In this document: piece by piece, positions 10,966 to 21,919 of the stretch | How the letters are laid out: the number at the start of each line of letters is the position of its first letter | How positions within the stretch are numbered: the stretch's first letter is position 1 | Assembly: GCA_036023115.1 (NCBI GenBank) | Contig: JAYKKT010000055.1 | Span: 10,192,001 to 10,256,000, forward strand | DNA length: 64,000 nucleotides | Source: Brasenia schreberi | Lineage: Eukaryota > Streptophyta > Magnoliopsida > Nymphaeales > Cabombaceae | Direction of reading: 5' to 3' | Program-made: the position numbers and the translations under genes | Notes under the pieces: generated by a model | What the model saw: only the letters and a program-made list of their open reading frames with translations | Database searches by the model: none | Told to the model about the DNA's origin: nothing

Positions 10966-12088
10966 TTAGTAGAGGGAGGATGAGACAGTTGAGCGGACAG
11001 ACAATGATGGTGTGAGGAAAGAAGTGGAACTAGGGGGGTGTCGACTGGTCATAACTTACATACTCGAATTTACGATCGATTCTGTTCTAGATCCCATGAA
11101 ATCAAAACTAAACCAAAATGTAAAATATTATAAAAACTTAACTTGAATCCGAATCTAAACCTTACAAAATCGAACTCTCAGAGAAGGTGAGTCATACAGG
11201 CAAGGCACGAATGCATGGTGCCCTTGTTCTCATGTAAATCGTTGATGTTAGAGCCCACACACCAAGGATAGAAGGAGTAGGCAACTCAATTTGGTTGTGT
11301 ACTGATTGCTGGAGTACCACCTTGGACTTCATGTGCTTGTGTTGAACTGAATATTGGGTTTGGCTTGTTGGTAACAATGGTGGGGTGGTGGGAGAGGAAG
11401 GAAATGTATGAGTGAGGGAAAGGATAGAGATAAGAGAGTAGAGGGGTGAGAATGAGGGGTAAAATGGAAAGGGTGTGGGAGTAGAAGTATGGGGTGTGAG
11501 TAAAGATTAGTTTTTGAATTAAATTGTTTTGCTCAATATTTTAGCCTCTAAGTTGATTGAAAACCATAAATCAAACAACTAATAAAAAAATGAACACGAA
11601 TACAAACATTCTACAGTTTATTTTAAAAGGTAAAAAAAAGTAAAATAACTTTTTTGGAAGGTCCGAAGAACAAATTTCTCTCTATTGTTGCCAGCCCCTT
11701 CTCTTTCCTGTGTGATTTAGGTGGCGAAAAGATGGGATAAGTGAGTTTCCTGGGATGCAGTCATATGGTTGAATCAGATGTCTCAGCGGGTCCCATTTGG
11801 GTCAGATATTATTTCATAACTGAAGTTGACTACTTGATCTTATACATAATTATATACGAGTTGGAATTAAGAGAGAAAAAACGAAACAAACCTGTTTGGG
11901 TAATCGAGGCCTAGTAAATGAAGAAAGTTGCTACAGATCCGGTTAGCTCAGCTCATTCCCAGCTTGCTTATGTTTGGTTCATTATTTTTTCCAAGATAAA
12001 CATGAAGATTTCTGGGCATAGTTTGAAGGTTTAGTAAAACAGACAAGCTGTTCATCACGTCGTAAAGCAATGTTAACCTTCGCTATAC
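10966..12088. other. No gene seen
   Basis: Mixed-composition intergenic DNA with a G-rich stretch near 11380-11500 (gaatgaggggt, ggtgtgggag). No coding or RNA feature could be supported. Confidence 0.35.
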
Positions 12089-12118
12089 TTGTTTTTTGCT
12101 TTTTTGAGGGAGAACCTT

Positions 12119-12550
12119 ATGTATAATTCTTTGTTCTTGAATGGTTGCAATAGATCATTTATACGTGAAATTTACCTGTTCCTGTTGGCAGTACCAGGAT
12201 ATTATTTTGAACACGAGGTAAAACAAATTGCCGTGATTGATTCATTTGGATCGTTTGCAAGCCCCATCGGTATGTGCATACTCAACAGGGTTTGCATTAG
12301 TATTCAAATCTCAGTACACGGAAAACCGAGTCCAGATTCGATTGTTAACGAAAAACCTGTTCTGGTTATCCGATTTGACAAATCAAAATGCGCATTGAGC
12401 TTTGAATCTGACACATCGATGCTGGTGGTTGAATTGGTTCAGCACAAAATATGGCGGATCAAGAGAGGCTTTAATAGGATCCTGATCAAAGATCATGAGT
12501 TATTATGGACCGTTTCCTCTCCCACCATCATTATTGGTCGACTTTATTAG
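12119..12550 (+). CDS. Unrecognised open frame, 143 codons from the first ATG
   Basis: A plus-strand frame from ATG at 12119 to TAG at 12548-12550. The predicted peptide starts MYNSLFLNGCNRSF, is mildly hydrophobic near residues 18-25 and has no motif I recognise. The frame also stays open upstream of the ATG back to about 12089. Composition is ordinary for the surroundings. It could be one exon of an undetected gene, a transposon scrap or chance. I give it as a candidate only and do not infer a function. Confidence 0.15.
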   Translation: MYNSLFLNGCNRSFIREIYLFLLAVPGYYFEHEVKQIAVIDSFGSFASPIGMCILNRVCISIQISVHGKPSPDSIVNEKPVLVIRFDKSKCALSFESDTSMLVVELVQHKIWRIKRGFNRILIKDHELLWTVSSPTIIIGRLY

Positions 12551-13720
12551 CATTTAGTTTCTAATCCCTACGTCTCCAGGTTTCTAAGGTTCGCCTTGGA
12601 AATTGCAGTCCTTTAGATTTGAAATCCTTTGATTAGGATCTCGGTTGGGGCCCCTGCGATTCGATCGGATTCGGTGATGATTGTGTCCCTCTCGATGACT
12701 GTTGTCGTATCGCCTTGGAGGAGCAACGGAAAGGACGTTGAGAGAGCGAGGGGAGAGGGTAATGATAGCGGCTTTCTGAGCAATGGATATGGTGTATCGC
12801 GATGTGCGAGTGTCCATTCGTTGAGATGACTTCTGTCGTCGTCCTTCTCCCCACTTCATAAACTCCCCCTCAGTACCTCTTCATGTATTCTAGATAATAG
12901 AAAGCTGGCCGAGAAAGGAGAGAAGAAGAGAGCACGCTCCCTCTATCTCTCTCAGTGGCTGGCTGGCTTTAGCCTAGGAGACGGGCACTACTGATATAGG
13001 TGGGGAGGGAGGAGCACTCAACCAAGTCATTAATGCCCACACACACACTCACACACACCCGAGACGCACTGCATTTACTACAACGCTTCCAATTCAAAGA
13101 TTTCAAAGACATTGACATCCGTGTTTATTATACAGTATATAAAATACGGTTCGGCATGCAGTAAAGATCGATCCATTGATGGATTGCCGTCAGCTGCATA
13201 TATCACGGATTTTATTGGGAAGTGGGGGAATGCAGAAATCCTCGACGATTGTTCTCCTCCTTCTTTCTCGATTAGTCATCAATTTCATGCCACGGGGAGG
13301 CACTTGTTTCCTTGTCCATGCGTGTGAATGTGAATGGTGTGATAGTCACTCAACACAACCGACGAATTTGACAGACCCCTCGTTCTGTCGTTCGTCCAGT
13401 CTCCGGTAAACTGTTTGTCCGTTCTCATCGTCTCCCCCGCCCCCAGTGGGTTGGTGGCGAATCTGCAAACGCTGCATTGTGTACGGAGAGTTGCACGTGT
13501 GAAGTGTCAAAAGAAGCGTCGTTTGCAGTCGTCTCGTCGTTGCTTAAATGACGAAATAAGCCCGCTTACGGGAGGACCGCGCCGAAACGAACCCTTCTCT
13601 AGGCGATATTTACCCGACCCATGGGCTCTATCCATCCCGAACACAAGGGGGCAGGTTGTAGTCCGTCTGACTAGATTCGGAAACGTTCGAGGAATACTTC
13701 GGGTATAGAGCTGGCACTGT
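12551..13720. other. GC-richer patch, no assignable gene
   Basis: Clearly richer in G, C and CpG than the flanks (for example ggcccctgcgattcgatcgg near 12650, and the stretch 13380-13700). Several overlapping open frames exist on both strands but none resembles a known family. A pyrimidine/purine-rich segment at about 12900-12960 (ctccctctatctctctc) looks like plant promoter or 5' UTR sequence. This may be the relic of a promoter or first exon. Confidence 0.3.
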
Positions 13721-14207
13721 ATTAGACGTATTCTACCCCAACTACATTTATGTACAAAAATAATAGTAAACACACATATACATATACTAATATATATATA
13801 TATATATTATATGAGAGTTGTTAGACACTCACTCATAATGTACAAAAAAAATAATACTCTATTAGATGGTTTATGATGATCGAAAATATTCACACAAGAA
13901 CCCATGTCATTTAATGTATATGGGTATATTAAATGTAACTTGAGATGGATGCCTCATTGATGATAATTGTTTTATTGATTGTAATGATGTTGATAATTAA
14001 TCAATGTCGAGACTCTTTTTCTCTCTCTCTATATATATATGAAAATAAGATCTTGTCCACTCTTATATACTCACTCATACACATGTATTATTTTCTTATG
14101 GTATCAATATAATTAAAAAAATAAAAATAAAAGATAATATTATTATACTTATGCTTATAAAATGATCGAACATTAATGCAACACGTTATTGATTGGCAAG
14201 ATCTAAT

Positions 14208-14271
<64 letters not shown>

Positions 14272-14275
14272 ATTA
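13721..14275. repeat. TA-rich microsatellite region
   Basis: Contains a short TA run at about 13791-13808, a CT/TA run at about 14021-14040 and a long uninterrupted TA array at about 14210-14270. The rest is AT-rich without genes. Confidence 0.8.
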
Positions 14276-16956
14276 GATGATGTCTACCTCTAACATTATA
14301 CATATCTTCTACTTTTAGTAAGAGAATGTATCCCTTGAAATCAAACTGACTTTACATGACATACATATCCTACTGTTTGAAGGAGTGTGGCACGTGTTAC
14401 AAAGTGTTGACCATTGTTATGAACGAAATCACACATGTTTTGGTTCTTGGGACTCTCACTTAACGTATTCTAAAGCATATTTATCATTGTCAGGAGAATG
14501 AAGGAACATCACGAATCATATAAGTTGGGTTAGTTTAAATTATCCCAATATTCCTCGGTGACTATTATGTTTGGGAACTTTCGGGTGAACATCTTTCTCG
14601 AGGTCTTTACGATTGGCGAATAGCGTATATAACTCTTGAGTAAGTTCTCGACATGGTGTTAATCCCTCTTCCTGAGCGGCAGATGGTTGAGACTTCAAGG
14701 AGTTGAGATTCAATTGTACTTGAGAAGTTCAAGTGAATAGTTCATGATGATGCTTATAAAAGATCTTGAGTTGTTCCTCGAAGAAGATATTTCACCATAA
14801 AGGGCTAACCTTTTACTCTCAAAATTGGTAATGCATGAAAACATTTTTGCTAATGGGGTTGAAGCATCATGGTGGATTTCTCTAACGTAAGTAACTTGTC
14901 GAGAAGGAATAAATACAGTCTTGACGATCAACTATGGAAGTGAGTTGAGTTTGCATCTTTAATTGACTGTTGTGGTTAGCATCAAGGTGTTCATGAATTT
15001 TGATTACAAATATAGGAAACTTACATTATTGATTTCTCTAACTCGAAAGGAAGGTCTTTTTCTCAGTGTACATATCATATGCTAACTACAACCATTGCAT
15101 TGAGAGTGATGGTGGGTGAACGAAGTTCTATATGAAGTTGTTGGAATATAGAAGAAAAGATATCTTATCCATCCAACATAACATAATTCATTATCTTCTG
15201 CTCATGGTGACTTAGTCAATTTTTTATTCAAAGAAGGATACAATCCCTCACCATCAACTTCGGGGTAAAGCGTTGGATATCATTAGTTAGATCATCTATT
15301 AAGATAGGCTCAAAGGGTGAATTTTTTATTCTTAGTTACATCTTACTCCTAGTAACCCTTGTCAAGAAAGTGTCGAAGCACTTTTTCGTGGAAGAGGAAG
15401 AAAAGATAATAGATCGAAAGGATCGACCAAAGAGGATGGAAAACCCACAAGAGGATGCTTCTACAAAGACCGAGGGTTGTTACTAGTAATCACATTCATG
15501 TCCTGTATTCGTCGATCCCTAGTCATATTCTCATAGAATCCGATCCACTAAGAAGAGAAATTTGGAGTCTCTCGAGAGCAAGGATAAGTTCAAAAATTAA
15601 AGGGAAACTCCTTGCTCATCATCCTCATCAACCAACAACTCTCTGATAGCTGTCAAGATCTATCAAAACATTAATTAACAGGGAAGACAATGAAGGAAAT
15701 ATTATTTGACAATAATCAAGAGGTACCACAAAACAAGTATCGAAGAGAGAAGACCTTCAACATTCCAATTTTATAAAGGTCTTTCATAAATAATGTTAAG
15801 TAAAAGGGGACTTATGAGAACTAAAATACAAACAAAAAAAAATTGCATCATCAGACATGATAGAGCATAATTGAGCAATAATTTTCACAAGAGGAACAAG
15901 GCATAAAGTGAACCCTAACTCATCAACGAGAATTTGTTGGAAAGAGAGACACACAAATTCAAATTTCGAGAAGTATAGATGAATCTTGAGTTGAAGGAAC
16001 AAGAATGGACTGCCTAACAAGTGTGTAGCGCTACCACTTCAAAGAGCCTTGAGAGTAAAATTGGTTGAATGGTAAACTAGGACAAAAAAAAATGGGGTAA
16101 GTAACAACTTTGTACCAGACATGATTGCAGAAATATACCTTATTCACCGTTGACTTTCATTCTACGAATATAGAGAACAAATGACAGAAACACAATAGTA
16201 AAAAATCATAGTTTTCTTCGTCTGTCATAGTTTTAGTATTTGAGTGCTAACGGATGAAGTTGTCTTAAGAAAGTTGTAAAGTAAGCTTGGAGAAAATCAA
16301 GTCCCACTCAACCATGAACGCTAAGACATATAAGATGGTAGGCAATATCAATTCAAAAGGAAATTGAAAGATCATATATGAAAATCCAAAAGGGTAGGAA
16401 AGAATAGAGAAGGTGACCATCAAAAATTGTATGGCCAAGTAAAAAAAACATGATGAGATTGTGGAGGCCCATTACATCTAGAGGTAATGTTTTTGATCCC
16501 TAAACATATCCACCAATCAATATACAACTAATTGGTTGTGGTTCAAGAATGAATAAAATTTGGGTCGTGGGACATTATAAAATCATCCTGGGTCAACAAC
16601 AACTCATTAAGATGAAAATCAACAAACCCGACAATCAATTCTATTATAGGAGGAAGGACAAAGTTTGAATCAAAGGTAAATAGTTCTCAAAGAGATGTGC
16701 AAGAAAAGCATGATAAGTATGGAGGACCTCTACCCTTATAAACCCTAAATATGCTTTTTGGAAAATAAAATCTCGAGAATCCTATCAAAGAAACAAATTT
16801 GTTAGTATCATTTTAGTGTGTAATCAATATAAGTATGACCCATGTCCTTAGTGACTACAAACATGGAGTTATAAGAGGCATGTGTTGATGTCAAAAAATG
16901 TGGAAAGGTATGTGGTGGAAAGTTAAGAGTCTAAGAAAGAAAATGACACTTTTCAT
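14276..16956. other. No assignable gene; probably decayed transposon
   Basis: Short frames on both strands, interrupted by many stops. A plus-strand reading near 15370-15480 (ALFRGRGRKDNRS, then GCFYKDRG) recalls the basic region before a copia zinc knuckle, but the cysteines are missing. The similarity is too weak to name an element. Confidence 0.3.
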
Positions 16957-17503
16957 TAGGATATTCATGGGAAGGGGATCCCCCACTCGGTGCAGGGACC
17001 TGCCTCGAATGGGATAAATTTGGGGAGTAGAAATGGGGATGGGGAGAGCAAGGAAATCTCCAATAGGGATTGGGGTGGGAATGGAGATAGCATGTCTTCG
17101 CCCACAAACCCAACCTTGATCCTTTCTCTAATTGATTCTAGAATGTTAGGTTAATGTAAAAATAAAACAAATTATAAGAGAAAATAAATAAAAGAAAGTG
17201 TTACCTCTTTTTTGAATTCATGAACTCACCGCCGTTCTCCACATTTCAGCTATAATAATTTATTATAATTTAGATGTATTTTATATAAATTAAGTTTCAT
17301 TTCAGATATAAAAGTGAGATCCAACCTATGTTTGAGCATCTATTTTTTTTCCGATCAGCTCCACGGAGTCCCGTGACAATATGGAGATGGGAATGTTGGT
17401 TTTGGTTCCCATTGGGGGGGATGGGAACAAGGACAAAATTTTGAAATAGAGATGGGGTAGGGACTTTGATCCCTACCGCCAGTCCCTTGCATGAACATCC
17501 CTA
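16957..17503. mobile_element. hAT-like MITE with 8 bp target duplication
   Basis: About 547 bp, bounded by inverted ends TAGGATATTCATGGGAAGGG on the left and CCCTTGCATGAACATCCCTA on the right, whose complement is TAGGGATGTTCATGCAAGGG. The flanking 8-mers are CTTTTCAT (16949-16956) and CTTGTCAT (17504-17511), matching at 7 of 8 positions. An 8 bp target duplication plus TAGGGATG-type ends is the pattern of non-autonomous hAT elements. Inside are purine-rich phrases such as gaaatggggatgggg on both flanks of an AT-rich centre. No coding capacity. Confidence 0.7.
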
Positions 17504-18293
17504 CTTGTCATGACTCTCGAGAGATCTCCAATAAGCAAATCGGATCCACCATGCTTACTGATCTTAACGTATGGAAGATCTCTTAGCACTTTCCAGTTGA
17601 TATGGTAGCAAAAAGAGAGTAGTAACACATAAATGAGGACTTGTGGGAATCATGCCCCAAAAGGTTTGGCACACTATGTTGTTTCGATGAAAGTTTATAA
17701 ATAGTCTTGTAATAAAAGAAAAGACATCAATATAATCACAATCCTTATTTCTTTATTTTCTTATGTCTCTTTCTTATGAGTAGTAGTAACATAGTATTCT
17801 CAACACCTTTCTAGGGCACATTGAGTACTCCATTTCTCTCCATGACCCTATTGGCAATTGAGATACTACAATCAGATTCCCAAGGACCCCTTCTACCACC
17901 TTAAGTCTCATCCATCTATCTCCCTTGAGAAGGAGGGTTAGTGTTTTCTTACATGCCTTTGCACTCTATAACATACCGATGTACTTACATATTTGGTACT
18001 CGAGTTGAATCATCACTTTTTGGTGACAATAGGGATATAAAAATAAAGTTTGAATTTAGGCATATGTATACAAATCCATGACATGCTCCATTACAGTGCC
18101 AATGAGTGAGTCTATTAGAATCTTCTCACGGAGACATAATACGAGAGATCCATATTAGATAATAAAATTGGTTAATATGTAATTGTAGTTGTCCTTCACA
18201 TTGTGAGGTGATTATCATTACAAGCAAGTTTGTCTTTTGACATCATCCGGTACTTATCTCTAGCGTTATCTTAATTATTTCTCATACTAGTCA
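17504..18293. other. No gene seen
   Basis: Intergenic, without recognisable coding or repeat signals beyond low-complexity AT sequence. Confidence 0.35.
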
Positions 18294-18593
18294 TGTTAGA
18301 TGGTGCTTTGGGTTGTATGTAGTTTTTGTTTTTAGGTGTAATGTTAAATTTTATGATTGATAAAAGTAGTGGGATGAAGTTACATATAATGCCTACATTT
18401 TAGGGAGTGTGGAGGTTACACGGAGAGAACTTTTAGGAGTGTAGAGAAATTATAGGAAGTGTTATTAACTTCCTTTTACTTTTTGTTCTTTAAATCTAGG
18501 TAAACTTTTGTTTTGCAAGAGCTAGAGGAAAGTTTCTTTGTTATCGGTAAACTTTCATTTTGTCTTTACTTTTTCCAACTTTTTTTCTCTAGT
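18294..18593 (+). repeat. 5' LTR of the first copia element
   Basis: Starts TGTTAGATGG and shares with 27389-27600 the phrases tttgggttgta, agaacttttag, gaaattata.gaagtg and attaacttc.tttta. Its end is set by the primer-like site that follows. Confidence 0.6.
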
Positions 18594-18595
18594 TT

Positions 18596-18607
18596 TGGTA
18601 TCGGAAC
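18596..18607 (+). other. Degenerate tRNA-iMet primer binding site
   Basis: Reads TGGTATCGGAAC, two differences from the usual TGGTATCAGAGC. Its position just inside the LTR supports the element model. Confidence 0.6.
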
Positions 18608-18932
18608 ACCAAAGTTTGATCCAAGAGTAAAGCTTGGACAATTTAGTATGACAGATAATCAAAACATGCTTAATCTATTGCAATCCCTTGTCCTTATTTT
18701 TAAGAAAGAAAATTGTGAGTTTTGAAAATCAAGATGCATACATTTTATTGCAAAGGATTTGTGGGATTTGATGGAGAATGACTTAAAAAAAGGAAAGACA
18801 AGTTCAAAACTGCGAATTCAAAGAATTTTGAAAGAAGAGTACAAAAATATTACTCGTGATACAACAAACTATTGAAGAATCAATATTCTCACATATTGCA
18901 AATGCTAAGACTTCAACGAATGCATGGACTAT
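18608..18932 (+). pseudogene. Copia gag, first part
   Basis: Readings include KDLWDLMEND and, just before the break, HIANAKTSTNAW, which are typical of the copia gag (UBN2-type) domain. The frame breaks exactly at the start of solo LTR A. The next codons of the domain are found at 21879-21919. Confidence 0.65.
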
Positions 18933-21878
18933 TGTAAACACCCAAAATTTTTCTCAAAACATTTGATCTTTTAAAAATTTTGCCTTTTCAAGAAAAAATT
19001 ATGGTTTTGAGTCTTTTAAAGGTTTTCAAATAAAAACACTTTAAATGAACTCATTTCCACACCAAAATTTCATAGCAGCCTCAAAATAAGGATAAATGAC
19101 ACCCCTCTAAAAAAAATCCAATTTTGACAAAGAGCCAAATAAATGATTGCTTTGCCCTTAAGTCCAAATTGGCAAGATTTTGCGTTTTCAAATGATTGCC
19201 TTCAAAGAAAGAAGGGTTTCAAACAAGTTTTCAAAGAAACAAATGAAAATGAGACATTAGAAACCAAACCCAAAAATGTTTGCAAAATGTTAAATTTACA
19301 AAAACCTTTAAAATTAAAAAACAAATCAAAACAAAATTAGGCCTAAAAGACTCTCCCGATTGAGGGTAATCTTACTCCGGGACCCTATACTCATCCAAAG
19401 GGTTAAAGCGGTCCGAGACCCTACATCCAACGGTTAAAGAGGTTCGAGATTCTACACCCATCAAAGAGTTAAAGTGGTTCGACATCCTACACCCAACAAA
19501 GGGTTAAAGTGGTTGAAACAGTAAAGACTAACTCACGAAGCGAAAGCAAGTCACCCACGCAAACAAACATTGAGAATGTGACTCAATTGTTTTTCAAAAA
19601 AAGAATATTTGAGGATTTCGTTAAAACTCAATGTTTTCAAATATATATAAAATGAAATGATTTTAAATAATAAAAAAGAAAATATTTGAAACCATAAATC
19701 TTAACTGAAAAGATAATCAAGCAAAACATAATTCTTAAAGGCATGATCGAATGAAGCATCCAAATCAAGCCTCGAAACAGGGTCATCGTGAGTTCAAAAT
19801 TCAAGTCGATCCTAAAGACGAGCTACAAGAAGCTTACTCAAGACAAGGTGGATTTAAGTCTCAAGTTCAAAGAACAAATGAACACCACACCCAAGTCAAG
19901 ACTTCTCTTAAGGCAAGCTACCAAGATCAAGCAAGGGGTGGGCTAGGACGAGTCGAGCTCACCTAGCCAAGTCTAATAAAGAATAAATCCCATGTGGGCT
20001 GCACCAAGCCCACATGGGCTAAGAAGGGACCACCCTCCCACCCCACATGCACCCCATGTGCATGAATGGGCTAGCCAATTGGATTAGATTTGATTGGTAT
20101 GACTGCAAAGGCCCAAATCATGAAAGGCTCTAGAGGCCCCCCTTGAAATCTATAAAAGTAAGCCTTGGGGTTGAGTTTTCCAGTATTGAAGGAAGGGTTG
20201 AAAGAGTATAGAGAGAGAGTAGAATAGCTGCAACAAGAGAGGAAAAGAAAGAAAGAGTGAGGGAGAGAAAAAGAGAGAAAGAGAGAGGAAGAAGGAGAAG
20301 AAGAGGCTTGGAGGTGTTGTCCACCCCAAGTCATGTCCATCAAATCTGCCCAAGGAGCCTCCATTTAAGGTCGATTCTCCTCTTTTCTTATTGATTTCTA
20401 TTTTCCTTTCTTTTATTCAATTAAATGGGTTGTAATTAAGGAGCAATTGTTTTCCCCCATTGATGTAATAGCTAGTTGATTTGCTGCTCAATTTCATTTC
20501 ATTAGATGTCTTCTATGTGTTTGATTTTCAGTTTCTTCTACTCCTCTATACATTGTAATCTCTTATATCTCCTAATCCCCTCTATGCTTAAGCTATGATT
20601 ATACTTTAATTTATTTTCTTTAGTCATTTACTTTGAAATTGTTGTGATTTGTCTTTAAATTTCGGACGAAATGCATTCATGTATGTTCTAAACACAAAAA
20701 TCTGTTTTCTACATCCTGCATCTGTTTGATATTTGATATTTAGTTTTCTACTCAATGCTCCGAATGATGTGAAATTTTGTACACCAAATCCTCACACACC
20801 ATCCCACTTATAATAATTTTTTCAAGAATTTTAGGGCCGTGCAAATGCGTAAATAAAATTGGGAAAAATCGGATAAATTTAGAACCAAATCTATATAGTT
20901 TGTGTTTTCTACGGTAGAGGTTGAGTTATCATCCCATAACTTTGTCTGCAGTGATCTAATTTCATTGTAACTGGTCTCATTAGAAAGATGACATCCATAG
21001 CTCCGATATGTACATCGAGATACAATTTTTTTTCTAAACCTCTATATTTATGTCATAGATTAGTCCCGAACGTCTGGGCATAGGCAAATTTTTTATTTAA
21101 TTCTGCACCATCACAATGCCAAAAATTATAAAAAAAATAGTTTCTCAATATCCATACTTATCTCTACTCAATATAAAAGTTTCATGAATTTTGGAGACTC
21201 AGAAGGTATGAAGAAAAATATGAGAAAAAGTTCTAAAAAACAGAACCAGTTTTTGTTTTTCAGAACTTTGGAATATTTTCTTTTAAGACCTAGTTTCACG
21301 AAATTGGTTAAGTCATTTGGATTTGAAAGTAGATTTTGAAAACATACCTGATTCAAAACAATCCTCAAAGCATCTAAGCTGATCCTTGAGCATGGGTTTA
21401 AGAATGCTTAAGTTGAAAAGATCTGATTTCCCTATAATCACTTTAGAAGTTAGAAATTAACTGTGCACTCGCTCGCGCATAACGTAGTGTGTAAAAACTT
21501 ATTTCAAGTCTCTACATAGACTTTGGAATAAAATTTCCACATTTGCAGAATTGCTACGCTTGGTGGGACTTGAGTTTTTGAGGATTGATTGAATCAGTGT
21601 TGGTTTTTAAATTCACTTTTAAAAATATTGGTGCTTAATCTATTCTTTGTGCGTAGGTCAATTTTTTGTTCAAAAATAATGTCTTGGATGATTCCTTCGA
21701 AAATATGTCAAGGAAGGCCTAAGTTGAAAAGATCTCACTTCAACACAATTGCTCTAGAAGTCGAAAATCAAATTTGCTAGTTTATGTAAACTAGCTGGCA
21801 CGCTCACGCACGACGTAGTGTGTGAAAACTTATTTCAAGTCTTTACATAGTCTTTGGAATAAAATTTTCATATCTAAA
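18933..21878 (+). mobile_element. Large solo LTR, copy A
   Basis: A 2946 bp unit that starts TGTAAACACCC. It is flanked by the 5 bp duplication ACTAT (18928-18932 and 21879-21883). It holds no protein-coding frame and no internal second LTR, primer site or polypurine tract, so it looks like a solo LTR. It has a four-unit array of about 33 bp (19379-19517), a TATA-like ctataaaag near 20150, a GA-rich tract (20205-20300), and a duplication of its last about 150 bp (21405-21550 against 21715-21870). The last bases read TCTAAA instead of the family TCTACA. The same family occurs at 21920-24056 and 43188-45975. Confidence 0.75.
19379..19517 (+). repeat. Four-unit tandem array of about 33 bp inside LTR A
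   Basis: Units share ctacacccaacaaagggtt and aaagtggttcga in that order. Copy C carries the same array in reverse orientation at about 45436-45545. Copy B lacks it. Confidence 0.75.
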
Positions 21879-21919
21879 ACTATTTTGAACTAGGAATATT
21901 TGGAAGATAATAAGGTAAT
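21879..21919 (+). pseudogene. Short copia gag piece between two insertions
   Basis: Only 41 bp, yet its reading TILN-stop-EYLEDNKVI supplies the gag segment missing between 18932 and 24057. This shows that LTR A and LTR B entered the same gene at two separate points. Confidence 0.7.

Noticed and set aside
20071..20364. Overlapping minus-strand frames rich in Leu/Ser/Phe
   Set aside because: They are translations of the GA-rich leader of solo LTR A, not proteins.
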